Source of the DNA: Okeania sp. SIO3I5
GTDB lineage: Bacteria > Cyanobacteriota > Cyanobacteriia > Cyanobacteriales > Microcoleaceae
Assembly: GCF_010672085.1 (NCBI RefSeq)
Contig: NZ_JAAHHT010000067.1
Location: 1-40,334 of the forward strand
DNA length: 40,334 bases
Direction of reading: 5' to 3'
Shown: in pieces, positions 19,000 through 26,236 of the stretch
Layout of the letters: each line of letters begins with the position of its first letter
Numbering within the stretch: the stretch's first letter is position 1
Made by a program: the position numbers and the translations under genes
The notes under the pieces: model-generated
What the model was told of the DNA's origin: nothing
Databases searched by the model: none
Seen by the model: only the letters and a program-made list of their open reading frames with translations

Positions 19000-19233
19000 A
19001 TGAATGTTGTTCAAGTTGCGGAAACTATCTGGGTTATATCCGCTATTGGTATTATTGTATTTGTCTTGTTACATAGCCCGAAAGGTGATGGAATAGGTGG
19101 TATTGGTGGACAAGCTCAGTTATTTACTAGCACTAAGAGTGCAGAGATAACTTTAAATCGAATTACTTGGACTTTATCTGTGGTGTTTATGGGTCTAACT
19201 GTACTTCTAAGTGCAGGGTGGCTACCACAATAA
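19000..19233 (+). CDS. secG: preprotein translocase subunit SecG
   Basis: SecG is the small subunit of the SecYEG channel in the plasma and thylakoid membranes. The 77-residue product has two hydrophobic segments (IWVISAIGIIVFVLLHSPKG and TWTLSVVFMGLTVLLSAGWL) joined by a Gly-rich loop GDGIGGIGGQAQLF, as expected. It starts at the ATG at 19000 with no strong Shine-Dalgarno. It lies downstream of gpmI and could be read through from it. Confidence 0.93.
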   Translation: MNVVQVAETIWVISAIGIIVFVLLHSPKGDGIGGIGGQAQLFTSTKSAEITLNRITWTLSVVFMGLTVLLSAGWLPQ

Positions 19234-19319
19234 TGAAGTCAGAAGTTAGAAGTCAGAAGTCAGAAGTTACAAGTTAGAAGTTAAAAGTTAGAAGTTAGAA
19301 GTTAAATTCTTACTGTGAC

Positions 19320-19950
19320 TAAATTTGAAGATTTGAGAATGTTGTAATTAGTGTAGGGGTTTGGTCTCCAAACCCTTATATTTTTAGGAATTTGAAATTG
19401 AGAATTTGAAATTGTGGATGTAGCTAAATTGGAAGATTTGAGAATGTTGTAATTAGTGTAGGGGTTTGGTCTCCAAACCCTTATATTTTTGGGAAGTCAG
19501 AAGGCGGGAATTGAGAATTTGAAATTGTGGATGTAGTTAAATTGGAAGATTTGAGAATGTCGTAATTAGTGTAGGGGTTTGGTCTCCAAACCCCTATATT
19601 TTTAGGAATTTGAAATTGTGGATGTAGCTAAATTGGAAGATTTGAGAATGTTGTAATTAGTGTAGGGGTTTGGTCTCCAAACCCTTATATTTTTAGGAAT
19701 TTGAAATTGAGAATTTGAAATTGTGGATGTAGCTAAATTGGAAGATTTGAGAATGTCGTAATTAGTGTAGGGGTTTGGTCTCCAAACCCCTATATTTTTG
19801 GGAATTGAGAATTTGAAATTGAGAATTTGAAATTCTGGATGTAGCTAAATAGGAAGATTTAAGAATGTCGTAATTAGTGTAGGGGTTTGGTATCCAAACC
19901 CCTATATTTTTGAGAATTTGAAATTGAGAATTTGAAATTCTGGATGTAGC
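19320..19950. repeat. six-copy tandem array with a GGGGTTTGG hairpin in each unit
   Basis: GTGTAGGGGTTTGG recurs at 19351, 19456, 19569, 19660, 19765 and 19877, giving periods of 91-113 bp. Each unit carries the hairpin GGGGTTTGG-tct-CCAAACCC(C), then a variable number of GAATTTGAAATT repeats, then GGATGTAGCTAAATTGGAAG. Length variation lies in the GAATTTGAAATT part. If transcribed, the array would give a chain of identical hairpins. Confidence 0.85.
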
Positions 19951-19979
19951 TAAATATAGATATTGCTCAAACCCTACTG

Positions 19980-20143
19980 GCGCGTCAAGCTTGAAAATGT
20001 GGATTAAAAAACCTAACCCCCCAACCCCCTTCCCTGCAAGGGAAGGGGGGTGAAGCTCCCCTCTCCTGCGAGGAGAGGGGTTGGGGGATAGGTCTTCGTT
20101 TGTTGCTATCTCCTAACACACCATTTTAAGCTTGACACGCTAC
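19980..20143. mobile_element. MITE with GCG(T/C)GTCAAGCTT ends
   Basis: The left end GGCGCGTCAAGCTTGAAAATG and the right end CCATTTTAAGCTTGACACGC are inverted. The interior has two G/C-rich hairpins (CCTTCCCTGCAAGGGAAGG and CCTCTCCTGCGAGGAGAGG) enclosed by CCCCCAACCCC/GGGGTTGGGGG. This fold could also act as a terminator for the facing secG and TPR genes. Confidence 0.7.
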
Positions 20144-20149
20144 TACGAA

Positions 20150-20971
20150 CTATTCTATTTTGATAAATTTCTGCAGACTATTAACTAATGTGGGTGGCCA
20201 ACGACGCACATTAGCTACCCAATCAAGGTCTTGATACCGGGGGTCTAATCCTACAGCAGCTACCCAGTTACTTTCCGCTTCTCCTTTTTTGCCTTGTTCC
20301 CAGAGACAAGCAGTTAAAGCTGCCCGCATATCTGCAAAGTTAGGATATTTACGAACCAGACCTTTTATGGTTTTTACTGCTTTTTGAGTTTGTCCAATTT
20401 GGTAAAGAGCTAGAGAATAATTGGCACGAGCAAAAGCATATTCGGGAGCTAATTCAGAAGCTTTTTTGTAATCTGCGGTTGCTTTTTCCCATTCTCCTAA
20501 TCCTCCTTCTGCATTGCCACGGTTATTGTAGGCAACTGGATCTGTGGGGTCTAATTCTATGACTTGGTTGTAATCAGCGATCGCTTCTGACCATTTTTGG
20601 AGTCTTTCATAAGCAATACCACGATTTAGGTAGGGATCGGGTGCTGAGGGTACTATTTCTATAGCTTTTTCATAATCGGATATTGCTGCTTCTATTTTGT
20701 TTTGGCTGAGTCTGATATTGCCTCTGTTGCTCCAGATGGCAGGGTTGTCGGGATATTTTTCTAGGATTTGAGTCCACAATTGTTCGGCGTTGGTAAAATC
20801 ACCGTTATTACTGGCGTTTAAGGCTTGATCGAATAGATTTTCTAATTCTTCTAATTGAGTGGGAGTAATATTTTGTGGTTGAGTGGCAGCCATTAAATTT
20901 GATGGGTTACTCAAGCAAAATAGAGAGAATAAAAGGATTGTTATGAAAAATTGGCGAATTAAGTGTGGCAT
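20150..20971 (-). CDS. exported tetratricopeptide-repeat protein
   Basis: From the ATG at 20971 the product is 273 residues with an immediate signal peptide (PHLIRQFFITILLFSLFCLS, cleavage near NLMA-ATQ). At least four TPR motifs follow, with the typical NRGN.R..Q.....AI.DY.KAIE...P and YNNRGNAEGGLGEWEKATAD patterns, then a C-terminal stretch ending WVANVRRWPPTLVNSLQKF. Similar cyanobacterial proteins face the thylakoid lumen or periplasm and are thought to assist complex assembly; no specific partner is evident. Two upstream in-frame ATGs (21013 and 21001) would place hydrophilic residues before the signal peptide and are less likely. Confidence 0.8.
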   Translation of the reverse strand: MPHLIRQFFITILLFSLFCLSNPSNLMAATQPQNITPTQLEELENLFDQALNASNNGDFTNAEQLWTQILEKYPDNPAIWSNRGNIRLSQNKIEAAISDYEKAIEIVPSAPDPYLNRGIAYERLQKWSEAIADYNQVIELDPTDPVAYNNRGNAEGGLGEWEKATADYKKASELAPEYAFARANYSLALYQIGQTQKAVKTIKGLVRKYPNFADMRAALTACLWEQGKKGEAESNWVAAVGLDPRYQDLDWVANVRRWPPTLVNSLQKFIKIE

Positions 20972-21050
20972 ATTAATTTTATTTTTACCATGTTCGATCA
21001 TACTGTATATCATATTTTGAACCTATAAATGTTTTGAAAAAAGCTAAACC

Positions 21051-21749
21051 ATGCCAGAATTATATATAATTGGAGGATGTAATGGTTCAGGAAAAACTAC
21101 CACAGCCAAAGAAATATTACCGAAAAACTAAGGTTTAAAGCTTCTTCTTTCAAGGAGAAAAAAAATCCTTTTAACCAATCCTCTTATTTTTAAGAAGAGG
21201 TGATTATTAATTATTAATTATTAATTGTTCATTGTTAATTATTGAACCTATTTATTAGACATTTATGAATACGTCAACGCTGATGAAATTGCTTCTGGTT
21301 TATCGCCATTTCGCCCGGAAAATGTAGCTATTCAAGCCGGAAAATTAATGATAAAAAGGCTAAATTACTTATGCCAAAATCAAATTAACTTTGCGTTTTA
21401 AACTACCTTATCTGGTTTGAATTATCTACGCTTTCTTGAGCAATGTCAAAACAAAGATTATCAAATTAACCTCATTTACTTTTGGTTAAATAATCCCCAA
21501 TTAGCTATTGCTAGAGTTCAACGAAGAGTAGCAAGCGGAGGACATAATATCCCTGAAGATGTTATAATTCGGCGTTATTACCGAGGACAAAAAAACTTAA
21601 TTGAATTTTATCTTCCTTTGTGTGATACTTGGGTAATTTTTGATAACACTAACTTTCCTAGTCAATTAATTGGAGAAAAAGGAATCAAGCAAACACCGAT
21701 TATTTATCAACCTAAAAGTTATTCTCAAATTATGGAGATCAAACCATGA
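21051..21749 (+). pseudogene. zeta-toxin-like P-loop kinase, broken by a MITE and a nonsense codon
   Basis: The first 26 codons, MPELYIIGGCNGSGKTTTAK then EILPKN, carry an intact Walker A motif and run into a stop at 21129-21131 inside a MITE. After the MITE the same frame resumes with YLLDIYEYVNADEIASGLSP (NADEIA motif) and continues to FAF. A TAA at 21399-21401 follows where the family has Glu of an ETTLSG motif; TTLSGLNYLRFLEQ continues directly in frame, so this is one G-to-T change, not a frameshift. The rest is open to the TGA at 21747. Zeta-like kinases phosphorylate nucleotide-sugar or other small substrates and are often toxins. This copy should be inactive. Confidence 0.85.
21117..21249 (+). 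mobile_element. MITE, TTACCG family, copy 1 (inside the kinase pseudogene)
   Basis: It starts TTACCGAAAAACTAAGGTTT and ends in TTATTGAAC after AATTATT heptamers. The interior has a hairpin from CCTCTT...AAGAGG. The same order of blocks is found at 23449-23582 and, inverted, at 32162-32300, all 133-139 bp. It splits the kinase gene between its Walker A motif and the NADEIA motif. Confidence 0.75.
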
Positions 21750-21931
21750 ATAATGAGCAACCTAAATTATTGTCGGAAAGAATCCATAAAGGTGTCAATA
21801 AAGCCATTGCTGAAGCCTTAGAAAGACACCGAAAATTGGGAGAGTCGATCGCTATTTGGCAAGATGGAAAAGTAGTTATTGTACCTCCAGAAAAAATCCC
21901 ATTAATCTTGGACAAGGAATGGGATGGATAA
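21746..21931 (+). CDS. small protein paired with the zeta-like kinase, possible antitoxin
   Basis: The 61-residue product, starting MNNEQPKLLSERIHKGVNKA and ending in VVIVPPEKIPLILDKEWDG, overlaps the kinase stop by four bases (ATGA), the classic arrangement for a coupled pair. GGAG precedes the ATG by seven bases. A helical N-terminal half and a WQDGKVVIVPP strand turn suggest a small binding protein. I infer a partner or antitoxin role from position only. The gene itself looks intact although the kinase is dead. Confidence 0.6.
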   Translation: MNNEQPKLLSERIHKGVNKAIAEALERHRKLGESIAIWQDGKVVIVPPEKIPLILDKEWDG

Positions 21932-21986
21932 TTAATAATTAATAATTAATAATTAATAATTACCTTTGGTTCAGCTTGAGGTGCTG

Positions 21987-22076
21987 ATTAGGATTGAGTT
22001 TAGAATTAATTGCTGAATATTTAGATTTGCCTTTGTCGGTTGTTCAACAAATAGTTAATTCTGCTAATAATAATTA
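21987..22076 (+). pseudogene. C-terminal relic of a fifth Uma2 gene
   Basis: The sequence encodes LGLSLELIAEYLDLPLSVVQ and the final QIVNSANNN with a TAG stop, nearly identical to the last 30 codons of the four full Uma2 genes nearby. The 130 bases that follow match the spacer between the second and third full copies. The 5' 200-plus codons are missing. It is left over from a deletion or unequal exchange in a tandem Uma2 pair. Confidence 0.85.
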
Positions 22077-22210
22077 GATAACTCAAGAGATTTAGCCTAA
22101 CTTGGCTACAGAAGATTTTTGATCAATAATTCAATTTTATTTGTAGGGGCGAACGGCGGTTCGCCCGTACTTAAATAAATTAGACAAACGTCAAAACAGG
22201 ATGAAACTCT

Positions 22211-23017
22211 ATGGTTTTAACAGCCCAACAATTAGAGGCAATAATGCCGGATGCCACTCAACTAGAAAGCGATGAACCTGAAATGGAAAGCTCTCAACAC
22301 TATGCCCAACTCATGTTGCTAGTTATTTGTCTGGAATGGTTATGGCGCAATAAAAATGATTACTTTATTGGTGCCAACTTAACTATTTATTATAGTCGCC
22401 AACATCTAAAAACTCGTGACTTTCGCGGTCCTGATTTTTTCTTAGTCAAGCAAACCGAGAAGCAACCTAGGAAGTCATGGGTAGTTTGGGAAGAAAACGG
22501 TAAATATCCCAATTTAATTATCGAGTTACTATCAGACTCTACTGCTAGAGTCGATCGCAACGTAAAAAAACAGTTATATCAAAACAACTTCCGCACCCCA
22601 GAATATTTTTGGTTTGACCCCGAAACTCTGGAGTTTATGGGATTTTGCTTAAAACAAAATGGTTATGAAGAAATTCAACCGAATCAGGAAGGTTGGCGTT
22701 GGAGCCAAGAATTAGAATTATACTTGGGAGTAGATGAAGGTAAACTGCGTTACTTCACTGCCAACGGTGAACGAGTGCCAACTCCCCAGGAGGATGCTCA
22801 ACAAGCTCAAGTACAAGTTCAAGAAGCTCAATTGCAAGCACAACAAGCTTTTGCCGATGGGGAAGAAGTTGGTGAAGAAAGAGGCAAACAGAAAGTCAAG
22901 CAAGAAGCAGTTGCTCGAATGCTCAAATCAGGATTGAGTTTAGAATTAATTGCTGAATATTTAGATTTGCCTTTGTCGGTTGTTCAACAAATAGCTAATT
23001 CTACTAATAACAACTAG
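22211..23017 (+). CDS. Uma2 (DUF820) family nuclease-like protein, copy 1
   Basis: Uma2 proteins have a PD-(D/E)XK nuclease fold and are hugely expanded in cyanobacteria; their biological targets are unknown. This 268-residue copy has P74-D75 in RGPDFFLVK, E105 in NLIIELLSDST, K119/K120 in RNVKKQLY and the PEYFWFDP strand. After the nuclease domain come an Ala/Gln-rich coiled coil (about 193-232) and a conserved C-terminal helix-turn-helix-like segment, ARMLKSGLSLELIAEYLDLP. It is 76-90% identical by eye to the other three copies. Upstream is the spacer type shared with copy 3, not the TATAAT promoter of copies 2 and 4. The RBS is CAGGATGAAACTCT-ATG (weak). Confidence 0.88.
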   Translation: MVLTAQQLEAIMPDATQLESDEPEMESSQHYAQLMLLVICLEWLWRNKNDYFIGANLTIYYSRQHLKTRDFRGPDFFLVKQTEKQPRKSWVVWEENGKYPNLIIELLSDSTARVDRNVKKQLYQNNFRTPEYFWFDPETLEFMGFCLKQNGYEEIQPNQEGWRWSQELELYLGVDEGKLRYFTANGERVPTPQEDAQQAQVQVQEAQLQAQQAFADGEEVGEERGKQKVKQEAVARMLKSGLSLELIAEYLDLPLSVVQQIANSTNNN

Positions 23018-23081
23018 ATAACTTCAGAAGTTCTGACTAACTTGGCTACAGAATATTTTTGATAGATCATTCAATTTTATT

Positions 23082-23108
23082 TGTAGGGGCGAACGGCGGT
23101 TCGCCCCT
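23082..23108 (+). terminator. hairpin in the conserved Uma2 3' tail
   Basis: TAGGGGCGAACGGCGGTTCG followed by CCCCTA forms a strong stem. Equivalents lie at about 22145-22170, 26167-26194 and 34786-34812, each roughly 70 bases past a Uma2 stop. No U-run follows, so the hairpin may stabilise RNA rather than terminate it. Compensating changes occur in copy 2's tail (CGAACCGCCGTTCG). Confidence 0.45.
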
Positions 23109-23120
23109 ATTTAAATAAAC

Positions 23121-23210
23121 AGGACTTACGCAAATTCTTGGACAATACGCTATCTCTAGAGGGCGAATGCCATTCGCCCCTACTAAATATGGAGGTTCTG
23201 CGTAAGTCCT
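23121..23210. mobile_element. MITE, AGGACTTACGC family, copy 1
   Basis: Inverted ends AGGACTTACGCAAAT and CTGCGTAAGTCCT. The core is a second palindrome, GGGCGAATGCCATTCGCCC. The same core lies in fragments near 27250 and 32610. Confidence 0.8.
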
Positions 23211-23217
23211 GATATTT

Positions 23218-23318
23218 AGGACTTACGCAAAGAAACCCGGTTTCTATGATAAATTGTTGTTTTTGACAATAAACATCTAGGAGAAACCGGGTTTCTGGGT
23301 TGGCATAGCTTTAGTCCT
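23218..23318. mobile_element. MITE, AGGACTTACGC family, copy 2
   Basis: It starts AGGACTTACGCAAAGAAACC. The core has the mirrored block GAAACCCGGTTTCT ... AGAAACCGGGTTTCT. The right end is degraded to TTTAGTCCT. It lies seven bases from copy 1. Confidence 0.8.
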
Positions 23319-23448
23319 GATGAAATATTAAAATCTTCGCTACATATTGATTTGACTGGTTTCTAGTTGCAAATATTGGAGTAGCTCCTCAGTTCTGAGA
23401 TGCAATGATTTTACAGTTTCGTTACCGATCGCTCTAAAATTAACAAAT

Positions 23449-23582
23449 TTACCGAAAAATTTTGGTTTAAAGCCTCCCCTTTTAAGGGGATAATAAATAA
23501 AAATTGTATGCATGAGTCAATCCTCTTCTTTTCAAGGAGAGGTAATTATTAATTATTCATTATTAATTATTAATTGTTGAAC
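23449..23582. mobile_element. MITE, TTACCG family, copy 2
   Basis: Starts TTACCGAAAAATTTTGGTTT and ends AATTGTTGAAC. It has the CCCCTTTTAAGGGG hairpin, then CCTCTTCTTTTCAAGGAGAG and TTAATTA-type heptamers. It ends five bases from the stop of the next gene. Confidence 0.75.
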
Positions 23583-23587
23583 TATCC

Positions 23588-24154
23588 CTACTCTTCTTCA
23601 TCAAAGACTGGCGGCCAAAGTTCGGAAATGAATATTTCCCAACCAGGGAATAGTTCGGGAATGCTCAAGATGTCATCCCCTGTGAGTTTAATGGGTTTTC
23701 CTGTGGGGCGATAAATTATTACTGTTTCTTCATCGGGATCGATTAATATTGCGACTTGCACCCCCAGCTCAATATATTTTAGGAGTTTCTTTTTCAGAGG
23801 GGGAACTCTATCGCTTTGAGATTTAATTTCGACTGCTAGATCGGGTACCATTTCTGCAAAATAGCGGATGCTTCGTGGTAAGCGATCGGCTTTGACAAAG
23901 GATACGTCTGGTGCTTTGAGGTTACTATCGGGTAAGATAAAACCACCAGCAGAGTCAAATACTCGCCCCAGACGACGGGGGTTTATCCAGGCATAAAGGG
24001 AAGCGCCTAAACGCATAGTTATTTCGCTCGAAACGATATCTGATGGCCCCATAACTGATATTTTTCCACCTTCTAATTCTAATTGATAATCTAAACCTGC
24101 TTCGTTGAATAGGGTTTGTACTATTTCTAAGTCTTTGATGGTGACATCCGACAT
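23588..24154 (-). CDS. divergent Uma2 (DUF820) family protein
   Basis: This 188-residue protein belongs to the same superfamily as the four neighbours but to the more typical short subfamily without coil or C-terminal extension. Motifs are KAPDVSFVKADRLP near residue 78, VPDLAVEIKSQSD near 105 (the D and E/K of PD-(D/E)XK), KKKLLKYIELGVQVAILIDP and an acidic tail. The ATG at 24154 follows AGAGGAAAT. It is on the opposite strand and shows no recent duplication. Confidence 0.85.
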   Translation of the reverse strand: MSDVTIKDLEIVQTLFNEAGLDYQLELEGGKISVMGPSDIVSSEITMRLGASLYAWINPRRLGRVFDSAGGFILPDSNLKAPDVSFVKADRLPRSIRYFAEMVPDLAVEIKSQSDRVPPLKKKLLKYIELGVQVAILIDPDEETVIIYRPTGKPIKLTGDDILSIPELFPGWEIFISELWPPVFDEEE

Positions 24155-24237
24155 ATTTCCTCTGAATTATATGATGATAGGTTAATTTGTATTTTAGCAG
24201 AAGATGCTACACATTGAAATAGATTCTACAGCAGTTT

Positions 24238-24331
24238 TCATTTGGGTAAACCACAGTAGGGACGTTCCATGGAACGTCCCCTACAAGGTTCTGGCTGTGA
24301 CGATGTGGTTCATCAATCTGAAAAGCGCTGT
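24238..24331. mobile_element. MITE, ACAGCGCTTTTCA family, copy 1
   Basis: The left end ACAGCAGTTTTCATTTGGGT and then AAACCACA is mirrored by GTGGTTCATCAATCTGAAAA and then GCGCTGT. The core is the 22-bp perfect palindrome GGGACGTTCCA/TGGAACGTCCC. The other copy, at 34816-34961, has GGAGTCA heptamers in the same place. Confidence 0.75.
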
Positions 24332-24357
24332 AAAACAAACTCGGTTTCTGCGCTTCT

Positions 24358-24440
24358 CCCCACACCTCCCACACCTCCCACACTCCCCACACCTCCCACA
24401 CTCCCCACACCTCCCACACTCCCCACACTCCCCACACTCT
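24358..24440. repeat. CACACCTCC/CACACTCCC tandem run
   Basis: About ten units of 8-9 bases of the form CACACCTCC or CACACTCCC abut the end of the WD40 pseudogene. Open frames on both strands through it are low-complexity artefacts. Confidence 0.8.
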
Positions 24441-24441
24441 C

Positions 24442-24856
24442 CTAACAATATTCCACTGCTCCCAATGCTTTCAGGCTGTCTTTTTGGGCGTTGCTTAATC
24501 CTGTGACTCCGGTAATGTTGGCGTTTTCATAAAGTCTGGGTATTCTCAGGGTTTTGATGCACTCTCCTGTTTTGATGTTCCAGAGTTTAATTGTTTCGTC
24601 GGCGCTACTGCTGGCAAGAATTTGACCGTCGGGGTGGAATGCTACTTCTAATAGACTTCTCCAAAAATGAAAAATAAAATCAATTCTTATCCATAAATTA
24701 TCAATTATTCCCCCCTGTTCCCTGTTCCCTGTTCCCTGTTCCCTCTTTTCTGGAGATGTCTAATACCCAACTCTGATGTCGGGTAAGGGTGGCGTAGGGT
24801 TCGTGGGTGTTAACGTTCCACAAGCGCACGGTGTTGTTTTCTGCTCCACTTGCTAA
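24442..24856 (-). pseudogene. duplicated 3' fragment of the NACHT-WD40 gene, interrupted by a MITE
   Basis: The sequence matches the last 100 codons of the intact gene at 27323-27630, including the final WD40 blade ([12 protein letters not shown]) and the [20 protein letters not shown] tail. It differs at a few bases and ends in a TAG at 24444-24442. A MITE (24660-24762) splits the last two blades. Homology stops at about 24856, where sequence related to 33518 begins. There is no 5' part, so it is not functional. Confidence 0.88.
24660..24762. mobile_element. MITE, GACTTCTCC family, copy 2
   Basis: Ends GACTTCTCCAAAAATG and TTTTCTGGAGATGTC. The core is about four TGTTCCC heptamers. TAATA occurs on both sides and only once in the intact gene (CTAATACCCAAC near 27529), so TAATA is the likely 5-bp target duplication. 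Confidence 0.8.
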
Positions 24857-24874
24857 ATGAACAAATAGAAAATC

Positions 24875-25058
24875 GGCGTTGGTGAATTAGTGTATGATAT
24901 TAAACTTAATTATTTAGGAGTCAGGAGGTAGGGACGTTGCATGCAACGTCCGTACGGAGTCAGGAGGAAAGAAAGAAGAAGAAAGAATAGTAGAGGGAGA
25001 AAGTTTTTTGTTTGCGCTCTGATCCGGACAAGAAATCATACCTCAAATCACCAACGCC
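24875..25058. mobile_element. MITE with GGCGTTGGTGA ends and 8-bp target duplication
   Basis: The left end GGCGTTGGTGAATTAGTGTA and the right end ATCACCAACGCC (preceded by ATCATACCTCAA) are inverted over about 24 bases. AGAAAATC flanks both sides (24867-24874 and 25059-25066) and occurs once at the homologous empty site at 33531-33538. The core is a GGAGTCA run split by a GTAGGGACGTTGCATGCAAC palindrome. A degraded right end of the same family lies near 37825-37845. Confidence 0.85.
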
Positions 25059-25284
25059 AGAAAATCAAGTAAGTTTCAATCCTTCAACAACAACTACAGA
25101 TCGTGACAAATCCTGGAAAGACGACACTTATCATCTGGGCAAAGTTTGTCAAATATCCTGGTTTCGGTACTTGGTTAGAATATTGTGGTCGCTCTTGCAA
25201 GACAGAAACCAGAAGGCAAAAGGCAGAAAACAGAAGAAAAGAAACTGACAGATTCAAAACCTTTAAGCGATCGCTGATTTGTTA

Positions 25285-25293
25285 TGCTATAAT
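25285..25293 (+). promoter_or_regulatory. extended -10 promoter of Uma2 copy 2
   Basis: TGCTATAAT (TGN plus a perfect TATAAT, 25288-25293) lies 36 bases before the ATG at 25329, with AAGGTG as ribosome site (25316-25321). The same box and leader occur before copy 4 (33888-33896), although the sequence further upstream differs there, which supports a functional core promoter. Confidence 0.65.
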
Positions 25294-25328
25294 CTCAACT
25301 ATATCTATTAATTGTAAGGTGAAAATCA

Positions 25329-26102
25329 ATGGTTTTAACTGCCCAACAATTAGAGGCAATAATGCCTGATGCCACTCAACTAGAAAGCGACGAACCTGAA
25401 ATGGAAAGCTCTCAACACTATGCCCAACTCATGTTGCTAGTTACTTGTCTGGAATGGTTATGGCGCAATAAAAATGATTACTTTATTGGTGCCAACTTGA
25501 CTATTTTTTACAGTCGCCAACATCTAAAAACTAAGGAATTTCGCGGTCCTGATTTTTTCTTAGTCAAGGATACCCAGAAGCAACCCCGGAAGTCATGGGT
25601 AGTTTGGGAAGAAAACGGTAAATATCCTAACTTAATTATCGAGTTACTATCAGACTCTACCGCTAGAGTCGATCGCAACTTAAAAAAACAGTTATATCAA
25701 AACAACTTCCGTACCCCAGAATATTTTTGGTTTGACCCCGAAACTATGGAGTTTATGGGATTTTGCTTAAAACAAAATGGTTATGCAGAAATTCAACCGA
25801 ATCAGGAAGGTTGGCGTTGGAGCCAAGAATTAGAATTATATTTAGGAGTAGATGAAGGTAAACTGCGTTACTTCACTGCTAACGGCGAACGAGTGCCAAC
25901 TCCTCAGGAGTCAGCGATACAAGAAAAATTGCAAGCTCAAGAAGCTTTTGCCGATGGTCAACAAGTTGGTGAACAGAAGGCCAAACAAGAAGCAGTTGCT
26001 CGAATGCTCAAATCAGGATTGAGTTTAGAATTAATTGCTGAATATTTAGATTTGCCTTTGTCGGTTGTTCAACAAATAGCTAATTCTGCTAATAATAATT
26101 AG
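25329..26102 (+). CDS. Uma2 (DUF820) family nuclease-like protein, copy 2
   Basis: This 257-residue copy keeps P74-D75, E105 and the KKQLY lysines. It differs from copy 1 mainly in KEFRGPDFFLVKDTQKQPRK and in a shorter coil (ESAIQEKLQAQEAFADGQQV then GEQKAKQEAVA). The C-terminal LKSGLSLELIAEYLDLPL segment is unchanged. It has its own TATAAT promoter and a good AAGGTG ribosome site, and copy 3 starts 134 bases downstream with no promoter seen, so copies 2 and 3 are likely co-transcribed. Confidence 0.88.
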   Translation: MVLTAQQLEAIMPDATQLESDEPEMESSQHYAQLMLLVTCLEWLWRNKNDYFIGANLTIFYSRQHLKTKEFRGPDFFLVKDTQKQPRKSWVVWEENGKYPNLIIELLSDSTARVDRNLKKQLYQNNFRTPEYFWFDPETMEFMGFCLKQNGYAEIQPNQEGWRWSQELELYLGVDEGKLRYFTANGERVPTPQESAIQEKLQAQEAFADGQQVGEQKAKQEAVARMLKSGLSLELIAEYLDLPLSVVQQIANSANNN

Positions 26103-26236
26103 ATAACTCAAGAGATTTAGGCTAACTTGGCTACAGAATATTTGTGATCAATAATTCAATTTGATTTGTAGGGGGCGAACCGCCGTTCGCCCCTACTTAA
26201 ATAAATTAGACAAATGTGAAAACAGGATGAAACTCT

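Larger units (their letters stand above)
19234..20149. other. spacer with STRR run, hairpin array and MITE
   Basis: No gene is seen. From left to right: about ten GAAGTCA/GAAGTTA heptamers (19233-19306), the six-copy hairpin array (19320-19950), then a MITE with GCGTGTCAAGCTT ends that carries two strong hairpins. Confidence 0.8.
23018..23587. other. spacer with three MITEs and a conserved Uma2 3' tail
   Basis: The first 90 bases after copy 1 (AACTTGGCTACAGAATATTT and the hairpin GGGGCGAACGGCGGTTCGCCCC) recur after copies 2 and 4 and after the relic, so they travel with the gene and may be its terminator. Two AGGACTTACGC MITEs and one TTACCG MITE follow. Confidence 0.75.
24857..25328. other. 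upstream region of Uma2 copy 2, a rearranged copy of 33518-33921
   Basis: This block matches 33518-33753 (AATGAACAAATAGAAAATC, then AAGTTTCAATCCTTCAACAA through to GCGATCGCTGATTT), except for a 184-bp MITE. It lacks a 140-bp piece present before copy 4. Overlapping frames at 25012-25369 are open in both copies but show no coding pattern I recognise. Confidence 0.7.

Noticed and set aside
19320-19950. Hairpin repeats as a CRISPR array
   Set aside because: Sequence between hairpins is itself repeated and slippery; there are no unique spacers.
21390-21420. Frameshift in the zeta-like kinase
   Set aside because: FAF-stop-TTLSG continues in one frame with a TAA in place of the expected Glu codon, so a single substitution explains it.
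24204-24506. Open frames with PHLPHSPHLP / WGVWEVWGVW repeats
   Set aside because: They are both strands of a CACACCTCC-type simple repeat.
25012-25369. Two overlapping open frames before Uma2 copy 2
   Set aside because: They cross the MITE boundary or run into the Uma2 start in another frame. The part conserved near 33541 shows indels that do not respect any one frame.
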